Source of the DNA: Nocardioides lacusdianchii
GTDB lineage: Bacteria; Actinomycetota; Actinomycetes; Propionibacteriales; Nocardioidaceae
NCBI RefSeq assembly: GCF_020102855.1
Contig: NZ_JADHZD010000010.1
Coordinates: 62,001-126,000, forward strand
DNA length: 64,000 bases
Direction: 5' to 3'
Shown here: piece by piece, positions 36,355 to 47,286 of the stretch
Position numbering within the stretch: position 1 is the first letter of the stretch
Layout of the letters: every line of letters begins with the position of its first letter
The notes under the pieces: model-generated
What the model saw: only the letters and a program-made list of their open reading frames with translations
What the model was told of the DNA's origin: nothing
Databases searched by the model: none
Program-made: the position numbers and the translations under genes

Positions 36355-37350
36355 TCAGGCGGCGAGGAGCTTCAGCACCGCCCGCTCGAGCGCGGCCTGG
36401 CGGGCGTCGTCGGTGTCGTACGACGCCCGCACCTTGATGGTGCGACCGCGCTCGTAGGCCTCGACGACCCGCGGGTCGACGTAGGACGAGCGTGCCAGCG
36501 TCGGAGTGTTGCCGAGGAAGTCCGAGACCTCCTTCATCGCGCTCGACACCGCGCGCTTGCGCGAGGCCTTGGTCTTGCCCGGCTCGTCGGTGTCGGCGAG
36601 TGCGGCGGCGGCGATGACGGTGGCGTGCCAGGTGCGGAAGTCCTTGGCGGAGGCCTCGATCCCCATGCAGGTGCGGATGTAGTCGTTGACCTCGGCCGAG
36701 CTCAGGCCGCGCCAGGTGCGGCCGTCCTTCCAGGCCAGCAGCTCGTCGCCGCCGCCGCGACGGCGCCGCATCACGTCGATCGACTCGATGGCGGGCTTGT
36801 CGTCGATGTCGATGCAGTGCTCGACCCCGGACTTGCCGACGAAGCAGAAGCGCAGGCCTCCCGCGTGCCGCGAGACGTGCTCCTTGCGCAGGGTGGTGAG
36901 CCCGAACGAGCCGTTGGTGTCGGTGTAGACGTCGTTGCCGATGCGGAAGTAGCCCAGGTCCAAGAGGCGTACGGCGACCGCGCACGCACGCTCGAGCGAC
37001 ATGCCCTCTGAGCCCATGTCGGTGAGCACGCGCTCGCGGGCCTTCGACAGCGCCTTGCCGAAGCCGAGGATGCGGTCGAACTTCGCCGCGTCACGGCTCG
37101 TGCGCCACTGCGGGTGGTAGAGGTACTGCCGGCGTCCGGCGTCGTCGGTGCCGACGGCCTGCAGGTGACCGTTGGCGTAGGGCGTGATCCACACGTCCTT
37201 CCAGGCGGGCGGGATCACCAGGTCCTTGCACCGCTGGACCTGCTCGGCGTCGAGCTTGTTGCCGGCCTGGTCGAGGTAGGTGAAGCCCTTGCCGGAACGG
37301 CGTCGGGTCCAGCCCGGCTGGTCGGGGAACGTACGCCGCAGTCGGGGCAT
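36355..37350 (-). CDS. DNA topoisomerase IB (poxvirus-type)
   Basis: The 331-residue tyrosine topoisomerase relaxes supercoils by transient 3'-phosphotyrosyl linkage. The catalytic Tyr is about 290 in ARSSYVDPRV. Earlier features include KGFTYLD, IPPAWKDVWI, LLDLGYFRIGND and the KASRKRAVSSAMKEVSDFLGNT region. The length matches bacterial members, which are accessory to topoisomerase IA and gyrase. A TAGGTT -10 box lies 6 bases before the ATG (37357-37362), so the transcript is probably leaderless. Confidence 0.95.
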   Translation of the reverse strand: MPRLRRTFPDQPGWTRRRSGKGFTYLDQAGNKLDAEQVQRCKDLVIPPAWKDVWITPYANGHLQAVGTDDAGRRQYLYHPQWRTSRDAAKFDRILGFGKALSKARERVLTDMGSEGMSLERACAVAVRLLDLGYFRIGNDVYTDTNGSFGLTTLRKEHVSRHAGGLRFCFVGKSGVEHCIDIDDKPAIESIDVMRRRRGGGDELLAWKDGRTWRGLSSAEVNDYIRTCMGIEASAKDFRTWHATVIAAAALADTDEPGKTKASRKRAVSSAMKEVSDFLGNTPTLARSSYVDPRVVEAYERGRTIKVRASYDTDDARQAALERAVLKLLAA

Positions 37351-37419
37351 GCGGTGAACCTACTCACCGCACCCCCGACATGCGGACACCCCGAAGGAGG
37401 TCAGTGTGGGCGGAGGCAC

Positions 37420-38721
37420 TCAGATGTCGTGTCCACCCTCGAGCAGTCGTCGCGCCAGCTCCCGCTGGGTGTCGCTCAGCAGGTGCTCGGGGATGCTCAC
37501 GGGGTCGCTTCCGGCGACGGTGAACGTGTAGAGGTACATGTCGGGGCGGGGCACCGATGCCTTCGCGGCGGGCTGGGCCAGCGCGTCGGCCACCAGCGCC
37601 GGCAGGTCGGGCTCGGCGGGGTCGTCGAGGTCGACCTCCGCGACGTCGGTGCGGCCGACGAAGCCGCCGCTGCGCTCCACCCGGAGCCTGCCCGTCGGAG
37701 CGGCGGACAGCGTCCCGGCCCCGGACGCCCCCGGCACCACGCCGACCTGCGCCCAAGCCTCCCGCACGACCTCGGCGTGCTCGCCGGCCGCCGCGACCGT
37801 CGCCGCGGCGAAGGTGGCGAAGTCCGCCCCGGGCGGGACGTCGCCGCCGGCGAGCGCGGCGTACCAGATCCGGCCGGCGCCCTCGATCGCACGACCGCCC
37901 ACCGCGACGGCCGCGAGCTGGAAGGCCTTGTTGGGGATGCCGGAGTTGAGGTGCACCCCGCCGTTGTCGGACGTGGTGACGACGTAGTCGTCCATGTGCC
38001 CGACCTGCGGGTCGGCGCCGACCTCGGGGTCGTCGTAGGCGGTGCCGGGCGCCGCCATGTCACGCAGCGCACGGGCCTGCACGGTCGGCATGAAGATGCC
38101 CTCGCCGATCAGCCAGTCGCCCTCGCCGGCCTCCTGGTCGAGCAGGCGCTGCTTGAGGCAGGACGCGAAGACGTCGGCGACCGACTCGTTGAGCGCGCCG
38201 GACTGGCCGCGGTAGGTGAGGTCGGCGGTGTGCTCGACGACGGCGTGGGCGAACTCGTGGGCGAGCACGTCGACCGGCTTGGTGAAGCGCTCGAAGATCC
38301 GGCCGTCACCGTCGCCGAAGACCAGCTGGGTGCCGTCCCAGAACGCGTTGTTGTAGTCGGTGCCGTAGTGGACGGTCAGGCTGACGGATGCGCCGGCGTC
38401 GTCGTGGGAGTCGCGGCCGAGCTCCTCGGCGAACATCGCGAGCGTGGCGGCGATCCCGTCCGCTGCCTCGTCGACGGCGACGTCGTCCGTGGCGGGCTCG
38501 CCGGTGCGCCGGGCGGGCGTGCCGGGCAGGGACGTGCGCGACCCGGCGTCGTGCACCGTCCATTCCGCCTCCCCCGCTACGGCCGCGGCCGGCCCCCGGG
38601 CGATCGCCCCGCGGCGCAGCCTGAGCTCGTCGTCGTATGCCGCCCGCTCGGGGCCGTCGACGCGCTCGGCGAGCCACGGCGGGATGAAGGTGCAGCGGAG
38701 GTGGGTGTCCCGAGAGGTCAT
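37420..38721 (-). CDS. M4 (thermolysin/protealysin) metallopeptidase with C-terminal emfourin-like domain
   Basis: The 433-residue protein has a short protealysin-type propeptide (TFIPPWLAERV, residues 11-21), the zinc motif HEFAH at 155-159 with third ligand Glu179 in GALNESVAD, and the catalytic His257 in GGVHLNSG. After about residue 340 there is an extra domain (RLRVERSGGFVGRTDVAEVDL and PDMYLYTFTVAG, then a C-terminal helix RELARRLLEGG). It resembles emfourin, the small inhibitor of protealysin-like proteases that is usually a separate gene. There is no signal peptide, as for protealysin. A TAGAGA box lies 6 bases before the ATG. Confidence 0.88.
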   Translation of the reverse strand: MTSRDTHLRCTFIPPWLAERVDGPERAAYDDELRLRRGAIARGPAAAVAGEAEWTVHDAGSRTSLPGTPARRTGEPATDDVAVDEAADGIAATLAMFAEELGRDSHDDAGASVSLTVHYGTDYNNAFWDGTQLVFGDGDGRIFERFTKPVDVLAHEFAHAVVEHTADLTYRGQSGALNESVADVFASCLKQRLLDQEAGEGDWLIGEGIFMPTVQARALRDMAAPGTAYDDPEVGADPQVGHMDDYVVTTSDNGGVHLNSGIPNKAFQLAAVAVGGRAIEGAGRIWYAALAGGDVPPGADFATFAAATVAAAGEHAEVVREAWAQVGVVPGASGAGTLSAAPTGRLRVERSGGFVGRTDVAEVDLDDPAEPDLPALVADALAQPAAKASVPRPDMYLYTFTVAGSDPVSIPEHLLSDTQRELARRLLEGGHDI

Positions 38722-38899
38722 GGGACATCTCTACCCCGCCGCTCCGACACCCGGTAGGCCCCCGGGTGCGCGACGGGTCCCCGAGGCGTCGCGAAGTCTC
38801 GAAATCGAGCGTCCCGCACTAGACTTTTCCACGCTGCGGCCGTGCTGGCCGCGCCCGGCCGCACGGCCGCTCGCTCGTTTCCGCCCGGAAGGCTCCTGC

Positions 38900-40792
<1,893 letters not shown>

Positions 40793-40800
40793 GTCCCGCG

Positions 40801-41463
40801 ATGCCCTGCAGCCCCGCCGCGCCCCACGACGACAAGCTCGCCGAGGACCTCGCGTCGTGGCTGGAGGGCCTCGGCCTGGCCGAGCAGCTCGAGGCCGCGG
40901 GACTTCCGTCCTACGTGCGCGGCGCCGACGGCGCGGCCCACTGGCGTGAGCCGGCGACCGGTGAGCCGCTGACGTCGGAGCGGCTGGTCGAGCTCGACCG
41001 GCTGCTGCGCGCCCAGGGCGACGATCCTGCCCACGCGGTGCCGGTGGGGCTGGTCCGGCTGCGTCGCGAGACGCGGTTGCGGGCCAGGCTGCTCGACGGC
41101 GGCTGGGTCGACTACGCCGGTGTGGCGCGCCTGCGCGGCACCTCGGAGAACGCAGCCCGCTTCGCGCTCCACAAGGCGGCCGAGCGTCGCACCGTGCTGC
41201 TGGTGCAGCACGAGGGCACGACGCTGGTCCCATCGTTCCAGCTCGACGACGCGGGTGAGGTGCGCGAGGAGCTGCTCGCGGTGCTCGAGCCGCTGCTCGC
41301 CTCCGGCATGCACCCGTGGCGGACCTGGATCTGGCTCACCAGCCCTGCCGCGCTGCTCGGAGGTGCGGTGCCGCACGAGGCCGCGCGTGACCCCGAGGAG
41401 CTGCCGGTCGTGCAGCACGCCGCGGTCGCGCTGGCCGAGCGCGCCCGCTCGCCCCAACGCTGA
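40801..41463 (+). CDS. Hypothetical protein, possibly with an MbcA/ParS-like C-terminal segment
   Basis: The 220-residue soluble protein lies 8 bases after typA and is probably co-transcribed. A middle segment (YAGVARLRGTSENAARFALHKAAERR in pieces, about 101-126) looks like a helix-turn-helix. The C-terminal HPWRTWIWLTSPAALLGG...VQHAAVALAERA resembles in style the toxin-binding domain of MbcA/ParS/Xre antitoxins (W-L...P...L-GG-x-P). No toxin gene is adjacent. I do not recognise the protein as a whole. Confidence 0.7.
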   Translation: MPCSPAAPHDDKLAEDLASWLEGLGLAEQLEAAGLPSYVRGADGAAHWREPATGEPLTSERLVELDRLLRAQGDDPAHAVPVGLVRLRRETRLRARLLDGGWVDYAGVARLRGTSENAARFALHKAAERRTVLLVQHEGTTLVPSFQLDDAGEVREELLAVLEPLLASGMHPWRTWIWLTSPAALLGGAVPHEAARDPEELPVVQHAAVALAERARSPQR

Positions 41464-41471
41464 CCGGACGT

Positions 41472-41512
41472 GACCGAGGGCCGCCCCGCGCGTGGCGGGA
41501 CGGCCCTCGGTC
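41472..41512. terminator. Bidirectional hairpin terminator
   Basis: gaccgagggccg (41472-41483) and cggccctcggtc (41501-41512) form a perfect 12-bp stem, extended inside by cccgc/gcggg, with a gcgtg loop. It lies between convergent genes (stops at 41463 and 41530) and can serve both. Confidence 0.85.
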
Positions 41513-41529
41513 GTCGTACGGCGGTGCGC

Positions 41530-44500
41530 TCAGTCGCTGGTGACGACCGCGACGCCCTCGATCCGGACGGGCTTGTTCTTCGCCACGACGATCCGCAGCT
41601 TGCCCTTCTGGGCCTCGTCGAAGCGGAAGGTGCGCAGCTGGCTGTAGGCCTTCTTGCCCTTGAACCGGATCTTGCCGATCCTGTCCTTGCCGAGGAAGAC
41701 CCGCGCCACGCCGCCCTTCGGCAGCTTGCCGAAGACGACGACGATCCGCTCGGTCTTCTTCACGCGGGTGACGAGCTCGGAGCCCTTGCGCTTCGAGGTC
41801 AGGTACTTGCCCGAGAACGCCCGTGCGTCCTTCTTGCGGTCCCACGCCCCCTTGCCCTTGCGGGCGAAGGTGCTGCTGTTGCGCGGCACGGTGAAGGTGA
41901 GCGTCGCCGGCGTCGGGTCGGCGACCCCGGCGGCGTTGACCGCCGCCACGGTGAGCACGTGCGTCCCCGCCCGGAACTTGTCCGTCAGCCCGGCAGCGTC
42001 ACAGGACACCGGCTCGTCGTCGACCGTGCAGACGAAGGTCGCCGGCGTCACGCTCGAGGCGTAGGTGATGGTCTGGTTCCTCTCCAGGACGATCGAGCCG
42101 TCAGCCGGGCCGGACGTGATCGTGGTGTCGGGAGCAGGCGTCGCCTTCAGCGCGAAGGACGCGTCGTTGACGTCGAAGAAGTAGTTGCCCACCGCCTCGA
42201 TCCGGATGCGTACGTCGTTCGCGGTGACGTTGGGCATCACGAAGGTCTCCGACCCGTCGTTGGGCGTCGACGCGGCGAGCACGGTGCCGAAGGTGGCACC
42301 GCCGTCGGTCGACACCGTGATCCGGACGTTCTCGGCCAGCCTCTGCGTGCCGTTGACCGCCCACGTGACCGGGACGGACGTGCCGCCGGCGACGGTGGCG
42401 CCGGGAGCGGACTGCGAGGTGACCAGGAACGGACCGGCCGACGGGTCGACCGTGAGGGTGACGTCGTCGAAGGCCAGGCCACCACCGCGGACGGCGCGGT
42501 CGCGGGCGGTGAGCCGGAAGTTCATCTTCCGGTCGTCCGCGTCCAGGCTGCCGAGGTAGTCGGTGTCGGGCAGGTACTCGGAGTAGCAGTCGAGCAGCGT
42601 GTCCGGGAGCTGCCGGTTGTTGGGCAGCGGCGCACCAGCGGCGTCGACGGCTGCGGGGCAGTCGCCGGTGGCGGCGTTGGTGTTGCCGGCGAGCACCTGC
42701 GCCATGTCGGGGAAGACCCGGTTCGGGCTCCCGTCGGCGAGGTTGATGCCCGGCGAGGGGCTCTTCAGGGTGTCCTCGTCGGTGACGACGGCGTCGTCGC
42801 CGAAGACGCGGAAGAGCGGGCCGTAGACCTTGGTGTTGGACGAGAGACGGGTGCCCTCGCCGAAGTTGGTCTGCTCCCAGAGGTAGACCAGCGAGTCGCC
42901 GTCGGCGTCGCTGCCCGAGCCGCTCAGCGCGAACGGCGTACGGATCGGGACGACCTTGTCCTCACCGGCGGAGACCGACGGGTTGGTGTTGTCGCCCTCC
43001 AGCGGGAAGCCCTGGGCCTGCGACGGGCCGCCGCGGGCGGTCTCGCCCACGAAGCCGCTGACGCCGGCCGAGCCGTTGGTGACGGCGAGCTGGTCCTCGA
43101 CGGCGTATCCCGCGGCCAGGATGCTCGGCGTGGCGTTGAAGATCACCTGGAAGCCGGTCTCGTCCAGCGGGGTCACCGGGACGTCGAACTCGTCGAAGCC
43201 CCACTGCGCGACCGACACCTGCTGGTCGACGACCTCCTCGATGGCCGCCTCGATCCCGGCGCGGGTGTAGTTCGTGCCGGCCACGATCGGGTCGGTGGTC
43301 TCGCCGCCGAACTCGAGCGTGAAGGAGTCGCCCGCGTCGCCGAAGCCGCGCAGGGACACCGTCTGGACCTCGACGTTGCCGTAGGGGTCCTGGTCCATCG
43401 TCGCGTATGCCTCGTCCACGGTGAGGAACGAGAAGTAGGGGTCAGTGTGCGGCTGGAGGTCGTCCTGGCCGCAGATGCCGGCGTAGGCCATCACCGAGGA
43501 GCCCGAGCCGGGCTCGACCGAGGCGTCGGAGATGTTGCCGCCGCAGGCGCCGAGGGCGCCGTTGAAGGTGTGGTTGCCGCCGAACTGGTGGCCGATCTCG
43601 TGGGCGACGTAGTCGATGGCGAAGAAGTCGCCCTTGGGCTCGGGGAGGCCGGTGCAGCCGCCGCCCTTGTAGTCGCCGCCGATGACGCCGAGGTAGGCGA
43701 CGCCGCCGCCGTTCACGCCGAGCGCGATGTGGCCGACGTCGTAGTTGGAGGCGCCGATCAGCTGGCCGAGGACGGTGCGGTTCTTGCCGAGCGTCGCGCC
43801 GCTGCAGAAGTCGAGGTCACCGAAGGTGTCGTCGCCGTCGCCGGGCGTCCCGTTGTCGTCGTACGGCGCGAAGCACGGCGCGCTGCCGCACGGGCCGTCG
43901 GCACCGGTCGCCTTCGCGTCGGTGTCGAGGTTGAGCGCGTCGGTGCCGTTGACCAGGCGCAGCTCGACGGCGAGGTCGTCGTTGTAGATCTCGTTGACCC
44001 GGTTGATCAGGGTGACCTTCTCGGCCAGCACGTTCTCGCTGCCGAAGTAGGCGGCGTAGGACGGGTCGGAGGTCAGCGCGAGGCGGTAGTAGCGCCGGTT
44101 CGTCGCCACGTTGGCGACGCGGTCGGCGGCCCCGGCCTCGGTGACGGTCTCGCGCAGGGCCTCGACCTCACCCTCGGCACGACGCTTGGCCGGCGCGGGG
44201 AGGTCGGACGAGTGGTAGCTCAGGTGGGTGGTGGTGCCGCGGCGGTTGAAGGCCGGGTCGACGTACCAGTCGGCCTGCGCGCCGGGCTCGCGCACGAAGG
44301 CGTGGAAGCCCATCGGCGTGATGTCGAGCGCGATCGAGGCCTGCGGGTCGTCGACGCCCACGCCGGACCAGGTCTGGATCTCGGGGTGCGCCGCGGCGAG
44401 CTCCGACTCCATGGTCTGGGACCGCTGGACGCGGAAGGACTCCAGCGAGCCGTCCGGGCCGGGGATCTCGACGACGGCGGTGGCGTCGCCGCTGGGGAGG

Positions 44501-44706
44501 TTGGCGCGGAGGGCGGAGAGGTCGACGCGCGTGGCGGCGTACTCCTTGGGCTCCACGCGGATCTTGTCGCCCGAGAGCGAGAAGCCGCGGAGCGGGGCGA
44601 ACGCCGTGTCGTCGGGCGCGGCGGTGGCGGGAGCGATCGAGCTCAGCGCACCTGCTCCCATGACGAGGGCGATACTGACGGACAGGGTGCGGAACCGAGC
44701 TGACAC
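41530..44706 (-). CDS. Large secreted reprolysin-like (M12B) zinc metalloprotease
   Basis: The 1058-residue protein has a Sec signal peptide (SARFRTLSVSIALVMGAGAL... cleaved near APATAA-PDD), a propeptide region to about 200, and a metalloprotease domain with HEIGHQFGGNH (369-379) and a Met-turn SSVMAYAG. A C-terminal part of Ig/FN3-like repeats follows (SAGEDKVVPIRTPFALSGSGSDADGDSLVYLWEQ in pieces; PVTWAVNGTQ; ITYASSVTPATFVC). It ends in a Lys-rich ~110-residue domain. It degrades extracellular protein. Start: GTG at 44706 after a gaaggagc Shine-Dalgarno. Confidence 0.92.
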   Translation of the reverse strand: MSARFRTLSVSIALVMGAGALSSIAPATAAPDDTAFAPLRGFSLSGDKIRVEPKEYAATRVDLSALRANLPSGDATAVVEIPGPDGSLESFRVQRSQTMESELAAAHPEIQTWSGVGVDDPQASIALDITPMGFHAFVREPGAQADWYVDPAFNRRGTTTHLSYHSSDLPAPAKRRAEGEVEALRETVTEAGAADRVANVATNRRYYRLALTSDPSYAAYFGSENVLAEKVTLINRVNEIYNDDLAVELRLVNGTDALNLDTDAKATGADGPCGSAPCFAPYDDNGTPGDGDDTFGDLDFCSGATLGKNRTVLGQLIGASNYDVGHIALGVNGGGVAYLGVIGGDYKGGGCTGLPEPKGDFFAIDYVAHEIGHQFGGNHTFNGALGACGGNISDASVEPGSGSSVMAYAGICGQDDLQPHTDPYFSFLTVDEAYATMDQDPYGNVEVQTVSLRGFGDAGDSFTLEFGGETTDPIVAGTNYTRAGIEAAIEEVVDQQVSVAQWGFDEFDVPVTPLDETGFQVIFNATPSILAAGYAVEDQLAVTNGSAGVSGFVGETARGGPSQAQGFPLEGDNTNPSVSAGEDKVVPIRTPFALSGSGSDADGDSLVYLWEQTNFGEGTRLSSNTKVYGPLFRVFGDDAVVTDEDTLKSPSPGINLADGSPNRVFPDMAQVLAGNTNAATGDCPAAVDAAGAPLPNNRQLPDTLLDCYSEYLPDTDYLGSLDADDRKMNFRLTARDRAVRGGGLAFDDVTLTVDPSAGPFLVTSQSAPGATVAGGTSVPVTWAVNGTQRLAENVRITVSTDGGATFGTVLAASTPNDGSETFVMPNVTANDVRIRIEAVGNYFFDVNDASFALKATPAPDTTITSGPADGSIVLERNQTITYASSVTPATFVCTVDDEPVSCDAAGLTDKFRAGTHVLTVAAVNAAGVADPTPATLTFTVPRNSSTFARKGKGAWDRKKDARAFSGKYLTSKRKGSELVTRVKKTERIVVVFGKLPKGGVARVFLGKDRIGKIRFKGKKAYSQLRTFRFDEAQKGKLRIVVAKNKPVRIEGVAVVTSD

Positions 44707-44794
44707 ACATGCTCCTTCGAAGGTGGAGGTCGCAGCCTAAGGTCGACGCAGTGGTCTGCACCACACCTCCTTGGTAGGGGGTGCGGCGGCTCTG

Positions 44795-45427
44795 TCACCG
44801 TCCGAGGCCGCCGGCGAGCGCGATCGCGATCGCGTCCTCGCGCGTGGCGACCTCGAGCTTGGCGAGCATCTCCGAGACCCGGTTGCGCACGGTCTTGGGG
44901 GCGAGGAAGACCCGGCCGGCCACCTGGTGCGTCGACAGGCCCTGCGCGAGGAGGCCGAGGATCTCGCGGTCGCGCGCGTCGAGGCGGTCCAGCACGTCCG
45001 CACTCGGCACCGCCGACGCCGCGACCCGCACCGAGGCGCTGGCGCCCGAGCTGAGCACCACCGAGCCGGCGGCGGTGGCACGGATCGCGCCGAGCAGCTC
45101 CTCGGGCGGCGCGTCCTTGACCAGGTAGCTGTCGACGCCGGCCGCGAGGCTGTGCAGCACCGTCGCGGGCTCGTGCGTCATGGTGAGGATCAGCAGCTTC
45201 GTCCCCGGCCAGCGCTCGCGCAGCGCGAGCCCGAGCGTGACGCCGTCGCCGTCGGGCATCCGGAGGTCCAGCACGCACACGTGCGGAGCCGGGTCCTCCG
45301 GGAGGGCGAGCGCCGCGGCCACGGTGCCGGCGGTGCCGACCACCTCCATCCCGGCATCGGCCTCGACCAGCGCGGCGAGGCCGGCGAGCACGACGGGGTG
45401 GTCGTCGACGAGGACGACCCGGATCAC
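44795..45427 (-). CDS. NarL/LuxR-family response regulator
   Basis: The 210-residue protein has a receiver domain (acidic DD about 8-9, phosphoacceptor Asp in VCVLDLRMPDGDG, LTMTH, Lys in YLVKDAP) and a C-terminal LuxR helix-turn-helix (LDARDREILGLLAQGLSTHQVAGRVFLAPKTVRNRVSEMLAKL in pieces). It is translationally coupled (GTGA) to the histidine kinase upstream. Likely targets include the phased cgggac repeats at 47169-47206 in the divergent promoter region. Confidence 0.93.
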   Translation of the reverse strand: MIRVVLVDDHPVVLAGLAALVEADAGMEVVGTAGTVAAALALPEDPAPHVCVLDLRMPDGDGVTLGLALRERWPGTKLLILTMTHEPATVLHSLAAGVDSYLVKDAPPEELLGAIRATAAGSVVLSSGASASVRVAASAVPSADVLDRLDARDREILGLLAQGLSTHQVAGRVFLAPKTVRNRVSEMLAKLEVATREDAIAIALAGGLGR

Positions 45428-47127
45428 GGGTGCGGCCCCGGCACGACGAGGCGCACGAGCAGTCCGCCGCCCACCGGGTGGTCGAGGTCGAGCCGGCCGC
45501 CGATCTCTCGGGCGCGGGTCGTCAGCGAGGTGAGGCCGACGCCTGGCACGACCGGGCCGCCGGTGCCGTCGTCCTCGACCTCCGCGCGCAGGCACCCGTC
45601 GACGCGCCCCACCCGCACCCGGACGTACGACGCCCCGCCGTGGCGCAGCGCGTTGGTCACCACCTCCGCGACGAAGCGGTAGACGACGATCGCGCGGTCG
45701 CCCTCGACGTCGTGGGCGTCGTGCACCTCGAGGTCGACCCGTGGACCGCCCGTGGTCCGGAAGGAGGCGGCGAGCGCCTCGAGCGCCCCGGCCAGGTCGG
45801 CCCCCACCAGCGGCTCGGGTGTCAGCGCGGAGACGATGCGGCGCAGGTCGGCCCGGCAGGCGGCGAGGTCCGCGGCGAGCGCACCCAGCTCGGCGCTCGG
45901 CCGGGTGGCCCGCTCGGCCTCCACCCGCATCCCCATGCCCGCCAGCGCGGGCCCGAGGTCGTCGTGGAGGTCGGCGAGGATGCGTGCCCGCTCGATCTCG
46001 CGCTCGCGGATCACGTCGGCGCGGGCCAGCTGCGCCTCGACGGCGAGCTCGACCGCCCGCGCCGCGAGCGCGACGGTGGGCGCCAGCTGGCGTACGACGT
46101 GCTCCTGGCGCGCCTCGAGCCCCTCGGGCTCCTGCAGCCGCACCGCCATCACCCCGACGCGTTCGTCGCCGACGACGAGGGGGAAGGTCGCCCACCCGGG
46201 CCTCTCGTCGAGGTCGTCGAGGACGATCTCGACGGCCTCCGTGGCGCTCGCCGCGGCCACGAGGCCGGCGGCGGTGCCCAGCAACGCGCGCGGGTCGCCG
46301 TCGCCCCCGAGCCCGCCCGTCAGCGTGGCGAGGTCGGTCCCACTCAGCAGCCCGGTGCCGTAGCGGCGGGCGAGGAAGCGGCGCCGGACCGCGACCGCCG
46401 CGGGGGTCGACATCATGATCGTCACGGCGGCGGCCAGCGTGCCGACCACCTCGGCGCCGAAGATCCGCTCGTGCTCGGCGAAGGACCACATCAGACCACC
46501 GGCCACGAGCCCGGCGAGGAGGACCCCGACCACGAGGGCGACGTCGACGAGCGGCTCCACGGCCGGTCGGGGCTGGCGCACCAGCGCGGCTCCGGCGACG
46601 GTCCCGGCCACGGCGAGCAGTCCGAGCGAGGAGACCACGCCGAAGGTCGTCACCGAGCCGAGCTGCCAGGCCACGGTCGCGCCGGCGAGGGCGACGACCG
46701 ACCACAGCACGACCCACGTGCGCCAGCGCCGGGCGGCGCGGCCGCTCGCGGGCAGGGCGGCGACGGCGACGGCCAGCAGCGGCACCAGCCAGCCCGGGCC
46801 GACGGAGGTGGCGGGCTCCGAGCTCGGCAGCGCCGCGAGCAGCATGGCGAGCGGCGTCGCCGCCCCGGCCACAACGGCGGTCCGGCCGAGCGGCGAGCGC
46901 GGTGATCGGTCGAGCATCACCACGCCCGCGATCCCGAGGGGCAGCCAGCCCAGGAGCGGGAGAGTCGCATCGGCGACCACGCGGTCGTGCGGCAGCACCA
47001 GCAGCGCGGGCAGGAACCCGAGCGAGAGCAGCGCGACCGCGGCGAGCACCTCGCCCGACACCGCTGGCGCGGCGGAGGCCGCAGCAGGGGGCGACACCGC
47101 TCCCCCCGGGGCCGACACTGTGGTCAT
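45424..47127 (-). CDS. Membrane sensor histidine kinase (HisKA_3 type)
   Basis: The 567-residue kinase has about eight N-terminal membrane segments (residues 25-270), a GAF-like region (ALLGTAAGLVAAASATEAVEIVLDDL in pieces) and the HisKA_3 dimerisation motif EIERARILADLHDDLGPALAGMGMRVE (phospho-His in LHDDLGP). The ATPase domain has NALRHGGA and VEDDGTGG with GVGLTSLTTRA. It pairs with the NarL-type regulator encoded next. A GATACT box lies 7 bases before the ATG at 47127. The signal is unknown. Confidence 0.93.
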   Translation of the reverse strand: MTTVSAPGGAVSPPAAASAAPAVSGEVLAAVALLSLGFLPALLVLPHDRVVADATLPLLGWLPLGIAGVVMLDRSPRSPLGRTAVVAGAATPLAMLLAALPSSEPATSVGPGWLVPLLAVAVAALPASGRAARRWRTWVVLWSVVALAGATVAWQLGSVTTFGVVSSLGLLAVAGTVAGAALVRQPRPAVEPLVDVALVVGVLLAGLVAGGLMWSFAEHERIFGAEVVGTLAAAVTIMMSTPAAVAVRRRFLARRYGTGLLSGTDLATLTGGLGGDGDPRALLGTAAGLVAAASATEAVEIVLDDLDERPGWATFPLVVGDERVGVMAVRLQEPEGLEARQEHVVRQLAPTVALAARAVELAVEAQLARADVIREREIERARILADLHDDLGPALAGMGMRVEAERATRPSAELGALAADLAACRADLRRIVSALTPEPLVGADLAGALEALAASFRTTGGPRVDLEVHDAHDVEGDRAIVVYRFVAEVVTNALRHGGASYVRVRVGRVDGCLRAEVEDDGTGGPVVPGVGLTSLTTRAREIGGRLDLDHPVGGGLLVRLVVPGPHP

Positions 47128-47154
47128 GGACCTCAGTATCCGCGCGCTGACGGT

Positions 47155-47206
47155 GTCCCGGAAGGCTCCGGGACACCCCCGGGACACGGGCGGGACGACG
47201 CGGGAC
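47155..47206. promoter_or_regulatory. Phased cgggac direct repeats between the two-component system and a membrane gene
   Basis: cgggac occurs at 47169-47174, 47180-47185, 47191-47196 and 47201-47206. The steps are 11, 11 and 10 bases, one DNA turn each. An inverted copy (gtcccgg, 47155-47161) faces the first repeat with a 6-base gap. The array lies 81 bases before the start at 47287 and just behind the kinase promoter, a natural site for binding of the response regulator dimer or another factor. Confidence 0.6.
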
Positions 47207-47286
47207 GCGGGGCTCTGGCACCCGGGTCGCGCGTACGCCCACCGTGGATGGACAGCCACCCCGGCCGCCACCCATGAGGAGACACC

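Noticed and set aside
38789..38825. A full -35/-10 promoter for typA
   Set aside because: tagact at 38820-38825 is a fair -10, but no -35 at proper spacing was convincing, so it is mentioned only with the gene.
41530..44703. A 1077-codon plus-strand frame (41470-44703)
   Set aside because: Antisense to the secreted protease, whose HEIGHQFGGNH motif, signal peptide and repeats are unmistakable.
47161..47206. The cgggac array as a CRISPR or tandem-repeat locus
   Set aside because: Repeat units are only 6 bases with 4-5 base gaps in a promoter region; regulatory binding sites are a better explanation.
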